Assembly (NCBI GenBank): GCA_037954235.1
Contig: JBBMOA010000020.1
Coordinates: forward strand, 16,646,677-16,710,676
Direction of reading: 5' to 3'
Length of the DNA stretch: 64,000 nt
DNA from: Aulostomus chinensis
Lineage: Eukaryota; Chordata; Actinopteri; Syngnathiformes; Aulostomidae
The notes below the pieces were generated by a model, which worked only from the letters and a program-made list of their open reading frames with translations, was not told the DNA's origin and did no database searches. Below are positions 32,354 to 45,300 of the stretch, piece by piece. Position numbers and translations under genes: made by a program. The stretch's first letter is position 1; each line of letters starts with the position of its first letter.

Positions 32354-35017
32354 TTAGCGACGTATTTTGACGATGTCCTTCAGCTGCTTGGTGAAAGAAG
32401 CGTGCAGGGCCTGTGATGAGCTCTCCAGACGACCAGCGATGTCTGCTGCAGTACGGAGCATGTCTTCGAAGGCCAGCGACTCTTCTCTGATCCTGCTCCG
32501 GAAGAGTCCAGGTCATCGGATGTGGAGTGACGGGAGGAAGGGAACAGAGGCAAGTGTGGAGAGAGAGAGAGAGAGAGAAAGAAATAAGTGAATGAAGAAA
32601 CAAGAACATGAGTATACACAACTACTAGGGTTCCTGTTAAAGCAGCATGAGAACTCATGGTGATGCGAACTTCCAGGTTGCTCAACAGAAGAAATGCCAA
32701 GCCTTCAGTCTGTAACGACTCACTACTGCCTCCTCGGGATCAAAATGGCATTACAAAAAAAATGCAGCAGCACTCGCTTGATTTATTGTTCAACAACGAT
32801 CTCTTGAAAGCTGGCTATTGAATTTGGGATGGGGAAAAACTATAGAAATGACAAAGAATGAACAAATGTTAAAGTTTTAAAACACATTCTGTAGATATTG
32901 TGAAAGAACTGCCGTGGTAAAACTCATATTTGCTCACAAAGATGTTCTTCCTTCTATGTGAATTCACATGCAACCAGGATATTAAATTAAGAGAATATTT
33001 TGAGGGCAATTTTGGCCTCCACGGTCTAAAAATTGGGGGCATTTTTTAAAATGATTGGGGGCCATGGAAAAATGTAGTTAAGAGATTGATTTTTTTTTTA
33101 GGCCCGATCGATTAATGGGCCGGCCGATTTAATCCGCCTTTAAAAGCCATGAGACTACAATCAATTGACGGAGATTTTAACATGTAATTTTCAGTGATAA
33201 AATGCCGTTAATATGATGTTTTTCTTAGAAATGATGTCCTTGTTTATCCAGTAGAGGGCGCTCCTCTCATGTCACGCTCCACAGCGACCCCACAGAGTGA
33301 GTGAAGTAGTGTGTACTGCACTGAAAAGCCAACAGCGCGTGCGTACCTTAACCGAGCAGTCTGCCAAAATGGTAAGTTTGTAAAAACGAGTTAGAGAAAT
33401 TAAAAAAAATAACCTAAGTTTCCCATGACGTGCCTCGTCGCTGATATTATCAGTAGGGCGTGACATAATAGGTCAGCAAGCTAAAAAAAAAAAGCTAGGA
33501 AAACCTAGCTTAAATATATGCTACCTTGTCAAACTATTTAACCGATTCACTCGCGGCGCCATGAATGATGTAACGAGAAGGTAACTACCTCAAAGTAATA
33601 CTACGCTCAGCCAGGCAGCTGCATGCTACCAGACTTGGTAAGACTGGAGCAAATTAGGATAACAATTCGTCGCCGCGGGCCTGTAGAGTTTCGAGTTCCA
33701 TATTGTTGCAGGCAGGTTACGTCTCTTCGTCGACGTGTTTGCGGGAGTTTTGGGACGATTGATGAAGGAACTGTGACTGGTTGACTTTGGTGGGTGGGTG
33801 ATTTACCTGGCTATTTAAAGTAGCGGTCCATGATCTACCACAGCACGGCAGCCTCAGGTAGGATACGTTGTGAGGAGAGGAGCGCGCACTCCCGCGTTTA
33901 CGAAATCAGCGCAACCTTGTCAATAACTCCTGGAGAATAATGAGCTGTTGGCAAAAAGTTGGGGGCAATTTTGGCCCCCCGAACGTGTTTTTGTGTGTGT
34001 GTGTGTGTGTGTGGGGGGGGGGGGCGTTCTTGGCTACATTGTGGGCCAAATGACCTGTGGCCCTCGCTAATTTCCGACACTGCATGCAACGCATCCGGTT
34101 TGGTGTTGTGAATGAATCCACTAGTACCCATCAGAACAATAGGCAGCAGGCTGCCAAAAAAGAGTGTGTCATAATTTTGTTTTCTGGCTGAAATCAAAGT
34201 GTCTGTGGATTACCGAGCATATGTTTGAACAAAGAAGACCTGGACTGTTACAGTTAATGCACTTGACATTTTGTGAATGGACACTTCTGGATGGTCGAGA
34301 GAGTTAGCATGAAGTGTAATATTAGTGGCTGGCTCTTTCAGCATCCTGGAATCACAAAGAAGTCTCGAAAAAAAATTGTCTTTGTGAGTTCAAGACGCAA
34401 AATTGTGAGCACTTGAAAGGCAAAATACACTTTACTGGTGAAGTATTAGCTTGAAAACGGATTCATAGTTCTCACTTCTGCATCCCAGCAAGGGTGTCCA
34501 GCATGTTCCCCACCAGCTGCTGCTCTAGATCTTGCTCTGCTTTCTCTACCACCTCATGGCAGCTCTTGTGGTCCTGTTGGATACCGATGATATTTTCCTT
34601 GATCACGTCGTTGTAGCTTTGGTCTCCCAGCTCTGCTCCTATATACTGCTCCACGTTTTCCATCACTGCCTTGTTCCCATGCTGGATGGCCTGCAGGTAG
34701 GCCAGCTCTTCCTTCTCGGCCTTCATCCTTCGAGCTGAAGTCTTGCTGGTGCTGAAGTGGACGGAGCACTTGTCCGATTGACGGTCATAGAGCAGCGCGG
34801 GCGAGGGTGACGGTGAAAACGCTGCCGAAATGATCCAATCATGGTTGGTTCCCATCCTTACAGGCTCATCACTGACTGCCTGGGATGTGTCATTGATGGA
34901 CATCGCTGCAGAGTAAATGCCAAAGCCGGAACCCCACTCACCAGCCCCACTTTGGGAAACTGTTGGGGTTGCCATGGATACCCAGACCAAGAGAAAGGGC
35001 ATACACCAACGCCACAT
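32354..35017 (-). CDS. Unidentified secreted helix-rich protein, two coding exons
   Basis: Exon A is 35017-34476 (542 nt) and exon B 32492-32354 (139 nt). Exon A ends CAGAA before gtgaga, and exon B starts after gagcag; the split codon AAG restores Lys, giving 226 residues and a TAA. The frame that follows exon A without splicing stops at once, so the splice is needed. The start MWRWCMPFLLVWVSMA is a signal peptide, and the acceptor tctttccag just before it (35024) implies an upstream untranslated exon. After it come a glycosylation sequon (Asn42-Asp-Thr), a Ser/Pro stretch (about 65-75), only two cysteines (84 and 153, a possible disulfide), and long charged helices from about 95 to the end (KAEKEELAYLQAIQH, EKAEQDLEQQL, LRTAADIAGRLESSS). 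No transmembrane segment after the signal. I do not recognise the family. The role is unknown; secretion is inferred. Confidence 0.75.
32555..32579. repeat. (GA)n microsatellite in the intron
   Basis: A short GA run close to exon B, 60-80 bases upstream of it on the minus strand, where it reads (CT)n and may act as the pyrimidine tract. Confidence 0.85.
33001..34082. mobile_element. Composite of fish DNA-transposon remnants
   Basis: The right side ends ctaatttccgacactg (34067-34082), the inverse of a cagtgtcggaaatta type hAT-like terminus. The phrase gggcaattttggcc occurs at both 33004 and 33963, as if an element with that phrase had been split. Between them a second element begins ggcccgatcgattaatgggc then cggccgattt (33102-33130), also a frequent fish repeat start. 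All lies in the intron of the secreted-protein gene. No transposase frame remains. Confidence 0.4.
33989..34024. repeat. (GT)n followed by a G run
   Basis: About ten GT units pass straight into an 11-base G run; seen directly. Confidence 0.9.
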
Positions 35018-35314
35018 GTTAACCTGGAAAGAGCAGGTGAGTGGCTGTGAATAACTCCTGTGAACAACTCTCTTTCATCGATGCATTCACAGACCATTGC
35101 GTTTGATGGAACTCTCATATCGATCTTTTCTGGTTAAGTGTGATTGTTTATTTGTACTGTTTAACCGCTTTTCAATGCCAGCACTGTAAAAATGTGAGGT
35201 AGTGCTTGTGTAATGGTTAAATACCAGAGAGGGCCTCACACTCTGTGGTCGGGCTGGAGCTTAGCAGATGGAGTTGTGTCACACTGAGGCTGTAAAAGCT
35301 GACATAGCTGCTTG

Positions 35315-35316
<2 letters not shown>
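35018..35316. other. Upstream region of the secreted-protein gene
   Basis: Contains the acceptor at 35024-35026 for the first coding exon. I could not place the untranslated first exon or a promoter. Confidence 0.4.
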
Positions 35317-35383
<67 letters not shown>

Positions 35384-35386
35384 GTA
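35317..35386. repeat. (TG)n microsatellite
   Basis: About 33 TG units, one interrupted by GCG; the longest dinucleotide tract in the window. Confidence 0.95.
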
Positions 35387-35399
35387 GCAGGCTGTCTGG

Positions 35400-36361
35400 G
35401 GATATTTCATAACTTCTATTAAACACGCAACAGAATGTGTGATGCTTTTGCTCGCTTGACTTACTTTCTTTTACAAAGAAGAGGTGCACAATTGAAAGTC
35501 ATTTTCATGAACCACATTAAGTATTCAAGTAATTGCCCAAATATCAACACATTAGAAACACTTGTAAATATACTTCTTCAATACTTCCACTTAAAGTTCA
35601 TAAAAGAAGAAAACAAATCTACTAAGTTTGATTTTGCACTTTTGTGTATACTTTGAGTGAATGTGAAATATAGTTTACTCATGATATGCTGACATTTTTT
35701 ACTTATTTTTTTCAAGCATCAATTTTTATTATCATGATGTTGGTTGCATGATGTAACTGTTAATGAATAGTGACATCATCATGACTTAGATTTGATGGAT
35801 ATACTGTACTGATATAGTGATAGAATACATAAACTTTGTTACGGTAAAAAAAAAACTTCATCGTACTTAGAACATGAAAAATTGCAGGGGAAAAAATGTA
35901 TTTTTTTTGTAATCTCAATCAAGATTATGTAGTGGCATCAGCTGAATATACTTGTCTTGATACTTTTCAGTACTTAAGCCAATGATACTAAATTCTATTT
36001 TACTGTGTCTATTTGCACACAGCGGCAGCGCTCTATCACTTCTTGCAGGCAGCTGTCCGTGTATCTCCCTCCTCTGCATCTGGAAGTATATTTAAAAAAC
36101 ATGAACCAGGCCTGTGAGCAAGAGGAACTGCAGACCTCTTTCTGCTGTCAGAGCACATTTGATTTCAACTGTAACCTAGTTTACTTTTACAGCAGCCTTG
36201 AAACAATTTCAACTTTTCAACTACATTGAAAATTTAAGTTGTTGACTTCCACCTATTGCTGTTCTCTGCTGAGAAACACAACATGATTGCCCCTTACCAG
36301 AAGAGACAGCGTAAAAATTGTCTATTTATTTGAAGATGAGTTACATCAGAGTCTCTAACTG

Positions 36362-36403
<42 letters not shown>

Positions 36404-39210
36404 TTCTTCCCCCTGCTTCTGATTGCTCTAAATGATGACCTCACATGTGCTGCAGCAGCTGTAAAAAAGAGTAGTGAACAGAAACCTCAAACCAAGTCAG
36501 ACTGCGAGCAGACACACAAACCAGCAGCCTCACGTCATGGTCGTAGGGTCATAATTTTGATTGACGTGTGCTGTGTGAGAGACAGATATCACCTCCACCC
36601 CACCTCTCACCCCCCTCCCACCAACCCCTTCATGCTGAGAAACTGCGTAGATTTGTATTGCTACATGCACACAAGGTCCCTTAAACTTGAAAACATTTAC
36701 ATGGAGCACTGTGTTTTGCAGCATATAATATACACATTTTTTCAGGGAATTATATTAATTTCATACATAGATGGAACTATTCAGATATTAATCTGATTAA
36801 TTTAATCCTCTGAATAAGACACTAGCGTGTAAACAGCATTTTATCAGGGTCATTGTCAAAGCATTAATTGAATTATATGTGGGCGAAAACCAACGAACGG
36901 TTCCTTCTGAACGAATCTTTTTAGTGTCAGCCTGTCAAACGTACCAAAATGAATCAGATGTTCTGCCTTCACACATAGTCACTCGCTGCTGGTTACTGTG
37001 TCCTCTTCTACGTGCGTGGAAAGCAGGACAACTACTGAACGATTGAGAATCAATTGAATTAGCACGAAATTGAGGCAGGCTACACTGAACGAGATCACAT
37101 GAATGGAATTTTCTTTCTAACCACAAGAATTACAAATCGTTATCAAATTTCTGTGTCTGTAATATGAAATTGAGCATACATAGTATAGCTACATACACAT
37201 CGGAGGCAGAACTAGTTTAGATTAGATTTTGAGAGAAATCGTTACCATATTTTATATAAAAACTTGAAACGTCCCAAAGTTTCAGTATATTTATACGTAT
37301 CAACTTGAAGGAACTGATATTGTTGAAAGAAGTGTGGTCAAAATAATTCATAATGTCTGCTTTAGATTCCAATGAGTGTGAGTTTTGCACAATTCGCTCA
37401 AGATACTTTTAAGTGTTTGAAAGCAGTAACGGTTTAAGGTCAAGTTCCTGGGTCATTTGTCAGATCTGGCATATAAACTGGAATATCAGCGAAATGTTCT
37501 GCATGCAACTCCTGTAAACACCTCAATGGAAAGATTAAGGTCAAAAAGCTCAGATTATTGCTTTTCATGTAAACAAGGTCATGTACAGCTCCTTGATTGC
37601 ACAGGCTATCCAAACTTTTTTAACACAATGAATTTTTTACCTTTTATAGGCTGAGAAACGACAACCTCAACATTTCCATTTGAATGACAGAATGGAAGTG
37701 TGTAACTGTTTGTCTTTGTGTTCGGTTACCGTGGCAACGGTTAAAAAGGACATTTAGTGACATTATTTCAGTATTTCAAAGGGGGACGAGCTTGCGGCTT
37801 TTGTGCTCTTCTCTCTGTCACAGATTGGCAGGAGCAGTTGCCTTTGTCCTGGGAAAATGTCTGCACGCTGACGTCTTCTATTTGAGTAGAAACAGTGTTT
37901 GTGTTCGACTCCCAGTGGCCTGTAGTGACCCTTTTTTTTTTTTTTTATACTCCCCCTTTTTGGCTTTGTGCTGTTGCTTCTGTCATAGCGAAGGGACTTT
38001 TATAGGCTGACTTTTATTTTTTGGGCTTAAAATAGCAAAAGGTTGCGTCCAAAAGGCAGTTTGGCACCTCAAGCTGCAGAAATGTCTCAGATTTCAGTTA
38101 TTTGTTCTTGCTTTAACCATTAAAAAGTAGCGACTGGACAATTAGTTTTTAAATGCTGTTGGTTGACAGAAAAAAGTTTATTTAAGTTTACAAGCTGTGT
38201 TATGGTTTTCTGACAATGAGAAAAGAACCGGATGTGTAGTTTTGATAGCATAAATTGCCATCATCAGAAATCAAGAGCTGTTTTATGATACCCTCACATG
38301 TTTTAAACACGGTCTAAGCTGGATCCCTATCATTTTTAGTCACTGGTTGCTTTTTCGATTCTTTATTGAAATACGCCTGGAAGTGATGGGAAGAATTCCC
38401 CAGCTCCTTTATCAGCAGATGAAAGTCTCCTCCCTTTTTTTTTTGGAATTGGATGACTCCAGTTTTTAATTTTTATTTTTGTCAAGAAGCAACAGAAACG
38501 CACTCCATACTTAAAATTTCCACAGTGACTTGAAAAATAATGGTCGTTGTCGGTCGATGCTGCTAACTCCCTGTGGCAGCCACATTGGAGTATCGATATT
38601 TACAATATTGTAAGTATCACTGATGTTTTTTCTGTACTGTGACATGCTATTGTTTCACCTGCGAACAAGCAGGTGTGATGTTAGGATGAGCGTGCTACAT
38701 TTGGTGGATAACCCTGAGGTTCCCCAATCCATTGATCAGGTCTAGTTTTATGTGAGTGGTTGAGGCATCATGGGAGCCTCAGTGCCAAGACACGTTCCAT
38801 TAAATTTGATGCGTCGTGTTTGATCCTAGTGAAGAAATCCCACTCTGTTTCTCTCCCTATGTTTCCTCTGGATGTATTCTCTCAAAATCTAAGAAAGGTA
38901 AATTGATTTTTTTTTTTGGAACTATTGCAACTTTCCCTAACTGAACGAATCAATGAAAACTTTATAAATGATTCCGTTCCTGTTGAAGTTGATTGTGGTT
39001 CGGAGTTAATCTGCGGTGAGCTCTTGTTCAGCCCGCTCTTGTCAAAATCTGAACAGGTGTGTTTCACAGGTGTCACAACACTCCACGGGGTCAGTGTTGC
39101 TATGACAGCAAGATCTTTGGCAGGAAGCCATTGCAGCTCAGAGAGGCCTCACAGGTTCAGTATCTTGCTTCTGTTCAAATCAATCCCACCTCAAAGCTCA
39201 ACTATATACA
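35400..39210. other. Intergenic, no gene seen
   Basis: Mostly unique AT-rich sequence with (CT)n at 36361-36411 and a T-run at 37931-37946. Frames are short and lack recognisable domains or paired splice sites. Confidence 0.45.
36361..36411. repeat. (CT)n microsatellite
   Basis: A CT run with one TTT interruption. Confidence 0.95.
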
Positions 39211-39213
39211 GAA

Positions 39214-39216
<3 letters not shown>

Positions 39217-39255
<39 letters not shown>
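39217..39255. repeat. (AT)n microsatellite
   Basis: About 19 AT units seen directly; self-complementary and able to form a hairpin. Confidence 0.95.
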
Positions 39256-39258
<3 letters not shown>

Positions 39259-39569
39259 AGACAGAGAGATAATCTATACTTATACATCTTCACAACAGTT
39301 TAAGCAGCTGTATGAGATAAGTAGTACAAAGGGCATGATATTTTAACAGCGAGTAAATTCAAGTGAAATATGAAGAAATGTAGGATGATAAAGCCTCATA
39401 TTAAAGTTGCAGAAATCCATCAAACAAACTTACCGAACTCCTCTCAGCTAAATTCTGCTACTTCCACTTTTTTTCTGGGCAAGCAAAAACGATTGTGGAC
39501 TACCATTCACAAGCAGAGAGAACAAATACTCACTCCGTTTCTTTCTTCATCTCAGTAAAAAAAAAAAAA

Positions 39570-39571
<2 letters not shown>

Positions 39572-39614
<43 letters not shown>
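39572..39614. repeat. (CA)n microsatellite
   Basis: About 21 CA units directly after an A run. Confidence 0.95.
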
Positions 39615-39617
<3 letters not shown>

Positions 39618-40260
39618 TAGGGTTTGGCTGGAGTGTGTGTGGTGGTCTGCGTGCCCCTGTCTGCTGTTGGTGGGAGAGGGTGAGGGAGGGAGGGGGGGAT
39701 GTTTGTAGAGGAGGTTGAAACTCAATGATTTCTTTCTTTGCAGTGGAAAGAGGGGCTGGTTAAAAAAAAGAAAAGGAGGAGGTAAAGAGGGGGTGTAATC
39801 TACTTCACATGTGTCGGCTCTGCATGGTGGGGTAGATGTGTTTTATGACCACGTTTCCTATCCATTCCAGGAATGGTCCCATTAAAATATGTAAGCATGC
39901 ATTTTACGAGTCCTAAATGAGAAAATAAAAGCAAAATCAGACGAGTGCTTTCAAAACAAGAAGACAATCAAATAATAAAATACTGGGAAAAATGGATTAA
40001 GTGTCTGAAAAGTTTTTGAGGTTTGGAGGACAAATTCTTTTTTGATCTTAAATAAAAGCGATTGCGTACTCAGAGAGCGCCATGGTGACATCATGACATC
40101 ATCGGATGTGGATGCAGTTATGGATGGATTCTAAAATGTATTTGATTATTCCTCAACCTAATTACTATTATTCCTCTAAATTTCAACAGTTTTGAGATAT
40201 CCTGCCAACAGACAAAGGAAAGCCACAGATCACATGACGATACACACAGTACATATCGAC

Positions 40261-40266
<6 letters not shown>

Positions 40267-40298
<32 letters not shown>
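40267..40298. repeat. (TG)n microsatellite
   Basis: About 16 TG units seen directly. Confidence 0.95.
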
Positions 40299-40299
<1 letters not shown>

Positions 40300-40343
40300 C
40301 TTGACTATCCATTTTACTGGTGTTACACTGCAGATTTCTAGTC

Positions 40344-40400
40344 TTGGGACAAATAAAGGATTATCTCTCATCTCATTTTATCTCCTCTTATCTTTTCTTG
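40344..40400 (+). repeat. LINE 3' tail with ATCTC-type repeats
   Basis: Reads gggacaaataaaggattatc followed by diverged tctcatctcattttatctc units. I recognise ggacaaataaaggattatct plus short tandem units as a common 3' end of fish LINEs (Rex1-like). Nothing of the ORF remains nearby. Confidence 0.5.
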
Positions 40401-41945
40401 TTGTGTTATGTCTTTTCTTTGTATTGGGTTGTACTTGGAAATGAGGGGTCATGACAAGTATTTGAAGATGAAATATCAAAAGTCTACTTCTCCGTACTTC
40501 TCACAATGAGTACATTTGTTGACTGAGTTTAATTATAGGGTTGTTTGTGTTTTTCTATTTTGTTTTTTATTTTCTTTTAGGTTCAAATTAAATTTTAATT
40601 GATTCATTCATTCACGTATCCAACCTTACCATTATTACTGACCTCGTAACAGACGATCTCGGTGGTTTATTTGGAGTTACACAACATGTAATCGGAGTCT
40701 TACACGGTTGAATTCAGACCAAAGACATTTTATTGCATTTACATCTCATATAAAAAGGCAATTTTGTGTCTTTTTTTGTGCGTAATCTCCTTTATAGCTA
40801 TTTATAATTCTCTAAAACTGCAAAACACTAAAGCTTCAAGCTACGGATAATTGGAAATTTAATGCAGCAGCTCTCATTATAGCTCTCTCTGTGTTATTGC
40901 GCTCCAATATTTGCATTTTTTGGCCTTGTTCTTCAGATGTGCTTTTGGTCTCTCAGCTTGTAGTTGAAAGCAGCACTTCCTGTGCATAAATGTTCACGGT
41001 CAAATGTAGAAAACTCTCAAGAAGTTCAGCTTGACAGCACGGCGAGAGAGCGAGCGATTCGGTTCAGATAAATGGACTGAGTCCATCAGCCTGTGTGATG
41101 TCTTTTCCATCGTCACATCCTCAGGTGCAACATAAGGTTTTGTTTTTTTTGTTTTTGTTTTTTTTTTAACAATTAAAATTTACATTTGTAACCACAGTCC
41201 TCCGCTACAACCAATTGCTTTCCCAGACTAACCCCATAGTGTGACGATTGCAGCTCCAGCAGGGATTTTCCTCATCGGAGTTTAAGTTAACTCGCTGTTT
41301 GTTGCTTCCAAAGACGACGGAGGTTTGGAGCAGCTGCGCACGGCTGGAGAGGAATATTATGTTTTTCATGCGTTTTGCAAAAAGGAATCACAAAAGATAA
41401 AACGGAGACGGGACAATTTCTCATCAGGGGTTTGTTCTGTGCCGTCACCACCGGTTGCATTTTAACTCCAGGTATAAAAGTCGACGTTATTTTTCACTTG
41501 TATTCAACCTCCCCCATTGTCATCTTAATGCAAGGGAATAAACATGTCTGTGGAATAATGTCACATGCAGGTGGGTTTACTAAAAAGAAGGTTGAAAGTG
41601 TAATCTTAATCCATGCCAGCTACTGATGTCAACCAGTAATCCACATCAGCCATGCTTTTAATCATTCAACATACCTGCGGCAGAGTAATATTTTCTGTAG
41701 GCGGAATATTAAAAAGGTGCAGCAGACATTTATGATTTTAATCAATATCTAAATGGCAACCATGAGATAACAATGGTGACACTTTGCTCGCGCAGTTTAA
41801 TTCATGGTGAAAGAGGATTATACACCTCTTAGGTCATGGAAAATTAGATATCTGAGGAATGTGTCAAGTCAAAATATTCAGCTTTGGGGTTGTTCTTTTG
41901 ACCTTTTAGTCCAATTTATTCTGTCCAGCAGTTTTGCAATCGTTG
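40400..41945. other. Intergenic, no gene seen
   Basis: Unique-looking AT-rich sequence with T-runs near 41138-41170. Confidence 0.4.
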
Positions 41946-41958
41946 TAATCGATAGTCA

Positions 41959-42331
41959 TCTATCCATCCATTTTCTCCCGCTTATCCTGTTAAGGGTCAT
42001 GGGGGGCTGGAGCCTATCCCAGCAGCTTACTGGCGAGAGGCAGGGTTCACCCTGGACAGGTCACCAGTCCATCACAGGGCCAACACATAGAGACAGACAA
42101 CCATTCACACTCACAGCCACACCTACGGTCAATTTAGAGTATCAATCAGCCTCGTCCCCTCTTGATGTCTTTGGACTGTGGGAGGAAGCTGGAGTACCAG
42201 AGAGAACCCACATAGGAACAGGGAGAACATGCAGACTCCACACAGAAAGACCCTGTGCTGGAGCTGGGGCTCGAACCCAGAACCTTCATGCTTTGAGGCC
42301 ACAGTGCTGACCACTGCACCACCATTTTGCC
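41959..42331 (-). mobile_element. Full-length tRNA-headed SINE, minus orientation
   Basis: About 373 bp. On the minus strand the head reads ggtggtgcagtggtcagcac and ggttcgagccccagc (box A- and B-like), then the cttcctcccacagtccaaag core, and the tail ends in gaaaatggatggatag. It is flanked by a 12-bp direct repeat with one mismatch, AATCGATAGTCA (41947-41958) and AATCAATAGTCA (42332-42343). The frames across it are translations of this repeat. Confidence 0.85.
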
Positions 42332-42349
42332 AATCAATAGTCAATCATC

Positions 42350-45300
42350 TTGTATTTAAGTTGTTTCATCTGTACTTCATTTGGGCTGGAAATCTATCAT
42401 AATAAATGATGTTGCCTTTTTGTTTGTGGCCCAGATACATGAGCAAAGAGCTGAGTCATTAATTGGACTGTTAATAACCATAAATAAGTCAAGCAGGATT
42501 TTTGTGCTTCTTATTTTATATTTATATTTCAACAAATAACACATAAATCACCAAGAAATGACTGATATAGCAGATTATTTATTTAGGGATGATACTGGAG
42601 AAGAACAAGGAGAATGCTTTAGCTTAAAACTTAGCTCACTCAACTCAACCCAGTTTAGTTATTTTGAGGCCACAAGAGGCCATCCTCTTCAGAAAGATTA
42701 GTTTTTATGGATTTTTTTAATCTGTTGTCCATCAGGTACTGCTAAAATATCCACAACACATATCTCTGTTTGAACTCCTATTCACATTTGAATTTCCCAA
42801 GAAAAAATTCCCACACTCAAGCAGATATGTTACCATAGCTACCAAACGATTTGCATAAATATAGTCGCTGTATTGTAAATAAGGATCCTTATAGTCCATT
42901 GCCTGAGGCTGCAAAAATCACATATATCATATATCGTTAAATCCTGTAATTCCCCCCCCCCCAACCCCCCCACACACACACACTTTTCATGAATATCTCA
43001 ATGAAATGTGTGTCAAAGTCTGGTTGACCTGTTCGTCTTTTTAGATTACTTTGCCAAACAAAGCAAAAGCCCTTTGGAGGGTCACAATTTGGCGTTCACA
43101 ACCATTTCATCCATATAATTGGCTTTTGTGGGATTTTGTTGTTGTTGTTGTTGTTTTTGAAGGGTTTCATTTCTACGTTTCTTCAAAACGTCTGCTTCGT
43201 TTGAGACAGACATGTTACCTCCATACCGCAGTCAGCCAGGTGGTCTTTGTCAAACATCCCATTGTTAGAATGTTTGGATGCATGTAGCAGGATGCGTTGC
43301 CCCCCCCCCCCCCCGAACCCCCCCCAGGACAGGAAGACACCATATGGGAGCTGTTTTGCATTCTCACCATAAACCATGTCGCAGCACTGACCATACAGTC
43401 TTTGACACTTGCAATGAATATTACATGATATGGATGATGAAATGCAGCCATTTCCATTGTGTGGATAGGAAACAATGTTTCAGAAACAGGTAGCAAATCC
43501 AGCCACCCATAATGGAGTAAGGATCTTTTGGGGAGAGGGGGGCTGGGGTCTTGCTGATCAATTATCTCAGTAATGTGTTGTACCTCATGGAAGAGCTGGT
43601 AATGTTCTCCAAATATATGACGACAAGAAATTTTGAAACTATCCTTTGACTAAAAATTGATCGTTTTACCTTAAGAAAACTTCTTTTTTTTTTATGAATT
43701 CCCTGTATTAGTTTCAGGTTCTTCTTTTTTTTAATGTTTGGACAATTTGATATGTGATGTCATCCATGTCTTGGATTTTTAAAGAGGGCACTAGGAGAGC
43801 CATGAGAAAGTGAAGTCATCTGCCTCTTCAGATTTCTTCTATTTCAGAAAGAATCTTCAGCAGAAAACTTGAAGGAATGAACGATAACTGCCTTTTAGCC
43901 CCAGCACTCACGAGTTTGAGTCCTGTGTACTGCCTCTAATTAGAAATATCAACTTATTGACTTTTTTCCCCCAATCTTTAGAAATATATTTCAGTTTTCT
44001 TTTGCTATTTGCATACTGTGGGTTTATTCAAAAAGGTAAAACTCCTCTTTAAGATTTAGACGACAAAACCCCTTAAATTGCTTTTGATTTAAACCCTTAT
44101 TAAAGAACGTTTCACTCATTCTTCTTTTAAAGTCAGCTAATAAGAATTTAATTTGAAATAATGAAAATGATAATCCATGCAGGGACCCACTGGAGTGTTT
44201 TCAAAATATATCGTAGATTAGTTTTGTGCCAGCAAATATAATGACCACAAAAACAGTTTCAGCTTTTCCTAATTGACCAGCACCTTGTGCACCCTGAGGG
44301 CTCCCATTGACCGAGGCCAAGGACTCAGTGCTCCCTGCAGCCACTTATCCACAGCAGTGAGTGCCACAGTGTGTTGCTGCTGATAAACTCTACTAATCCA
44401 CTCAGGGAGCCCAGCACAGCACAAGCTTTCAGTGCTCTGTACCACTGTCTGCTGCCACTTTATCCATGTTTCCATTTTACAGCAAAGATTTGGCCACTTT
44501 TGCGGGGAGAGGAAGGGAGGGGACGGTCAGGGATTTGTGATATTGTTCACTTTTTAAATCTATAATATGTCAAATTATGGGAACATAAATCAGTCACTGG
44601 AAATGTCCTGTGAAATGTAGGTCTATTGCCGGTGGACATTGTGTAACAGTGACAGATTTCATGTCTTGGAGACTTGACACATGGTTGACCGCTAGTAACA
44701 AATAACACGCTGGCTGCACAAGAGGAAATGACATATTAGTTCTTAAATTATTTCCCAATCATGTTGTTTTGGACTCTTAACATGAATCCTTTAATACTTG
44801 GTATGGAGGTTCTGACCACATATTTAGATTTACAGAGCAGCAGAAGCTAGTGTTGAAAAGTATCCAGCGTGTGGAAATAACAGGGCAGCCAGCTGAGTAG
44901 TGGATCCAAATATTGAACGTCCTGATTCAGACGCTGATCTGCCAAATTACTGATACATCTAGACAGAGTTGGAGTTTATCAAATCAGTGTTGCCAAACAG
45001 GAGAACTGAGTTTAAAGTTGTGTGCATCAGTCTGCCTTTAAATCCTTCACAGGAGTAAAGCGCCGTTCTAGAGCCGTAATACAACACCAGCAAGCTGAAA
45101 CTGCTTTATATTTAGCACAAGATCAATCAGAATACACCCTGATTGACCCTGGTACTTATCTAGGATCTCTAAAAGTTTTTAAAACTGACTACACGAGAGG
45201 CGAATCTGTATCACTGGCTGTTTTATGTATATTTATTTATTGTATATTTGAGTTGGAGGTTTGTTTTTTTTAGCGTTTTCTTTTGAAGCAGGAAGTGATA

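Noticed and set aside
34532..34769. Plus-strand and second minus-strand frames over the secreted-protein exon
   Set aside because: Shadows of the real exon, which has a signal peptide and consistent splicing.
42129..42402. Frames of 60-170 codons over the SINE copies (also near 50.6 and 53.0 kb)
   Set aside because: Translations of the repeat; the same peptide fragments recur at each copy.
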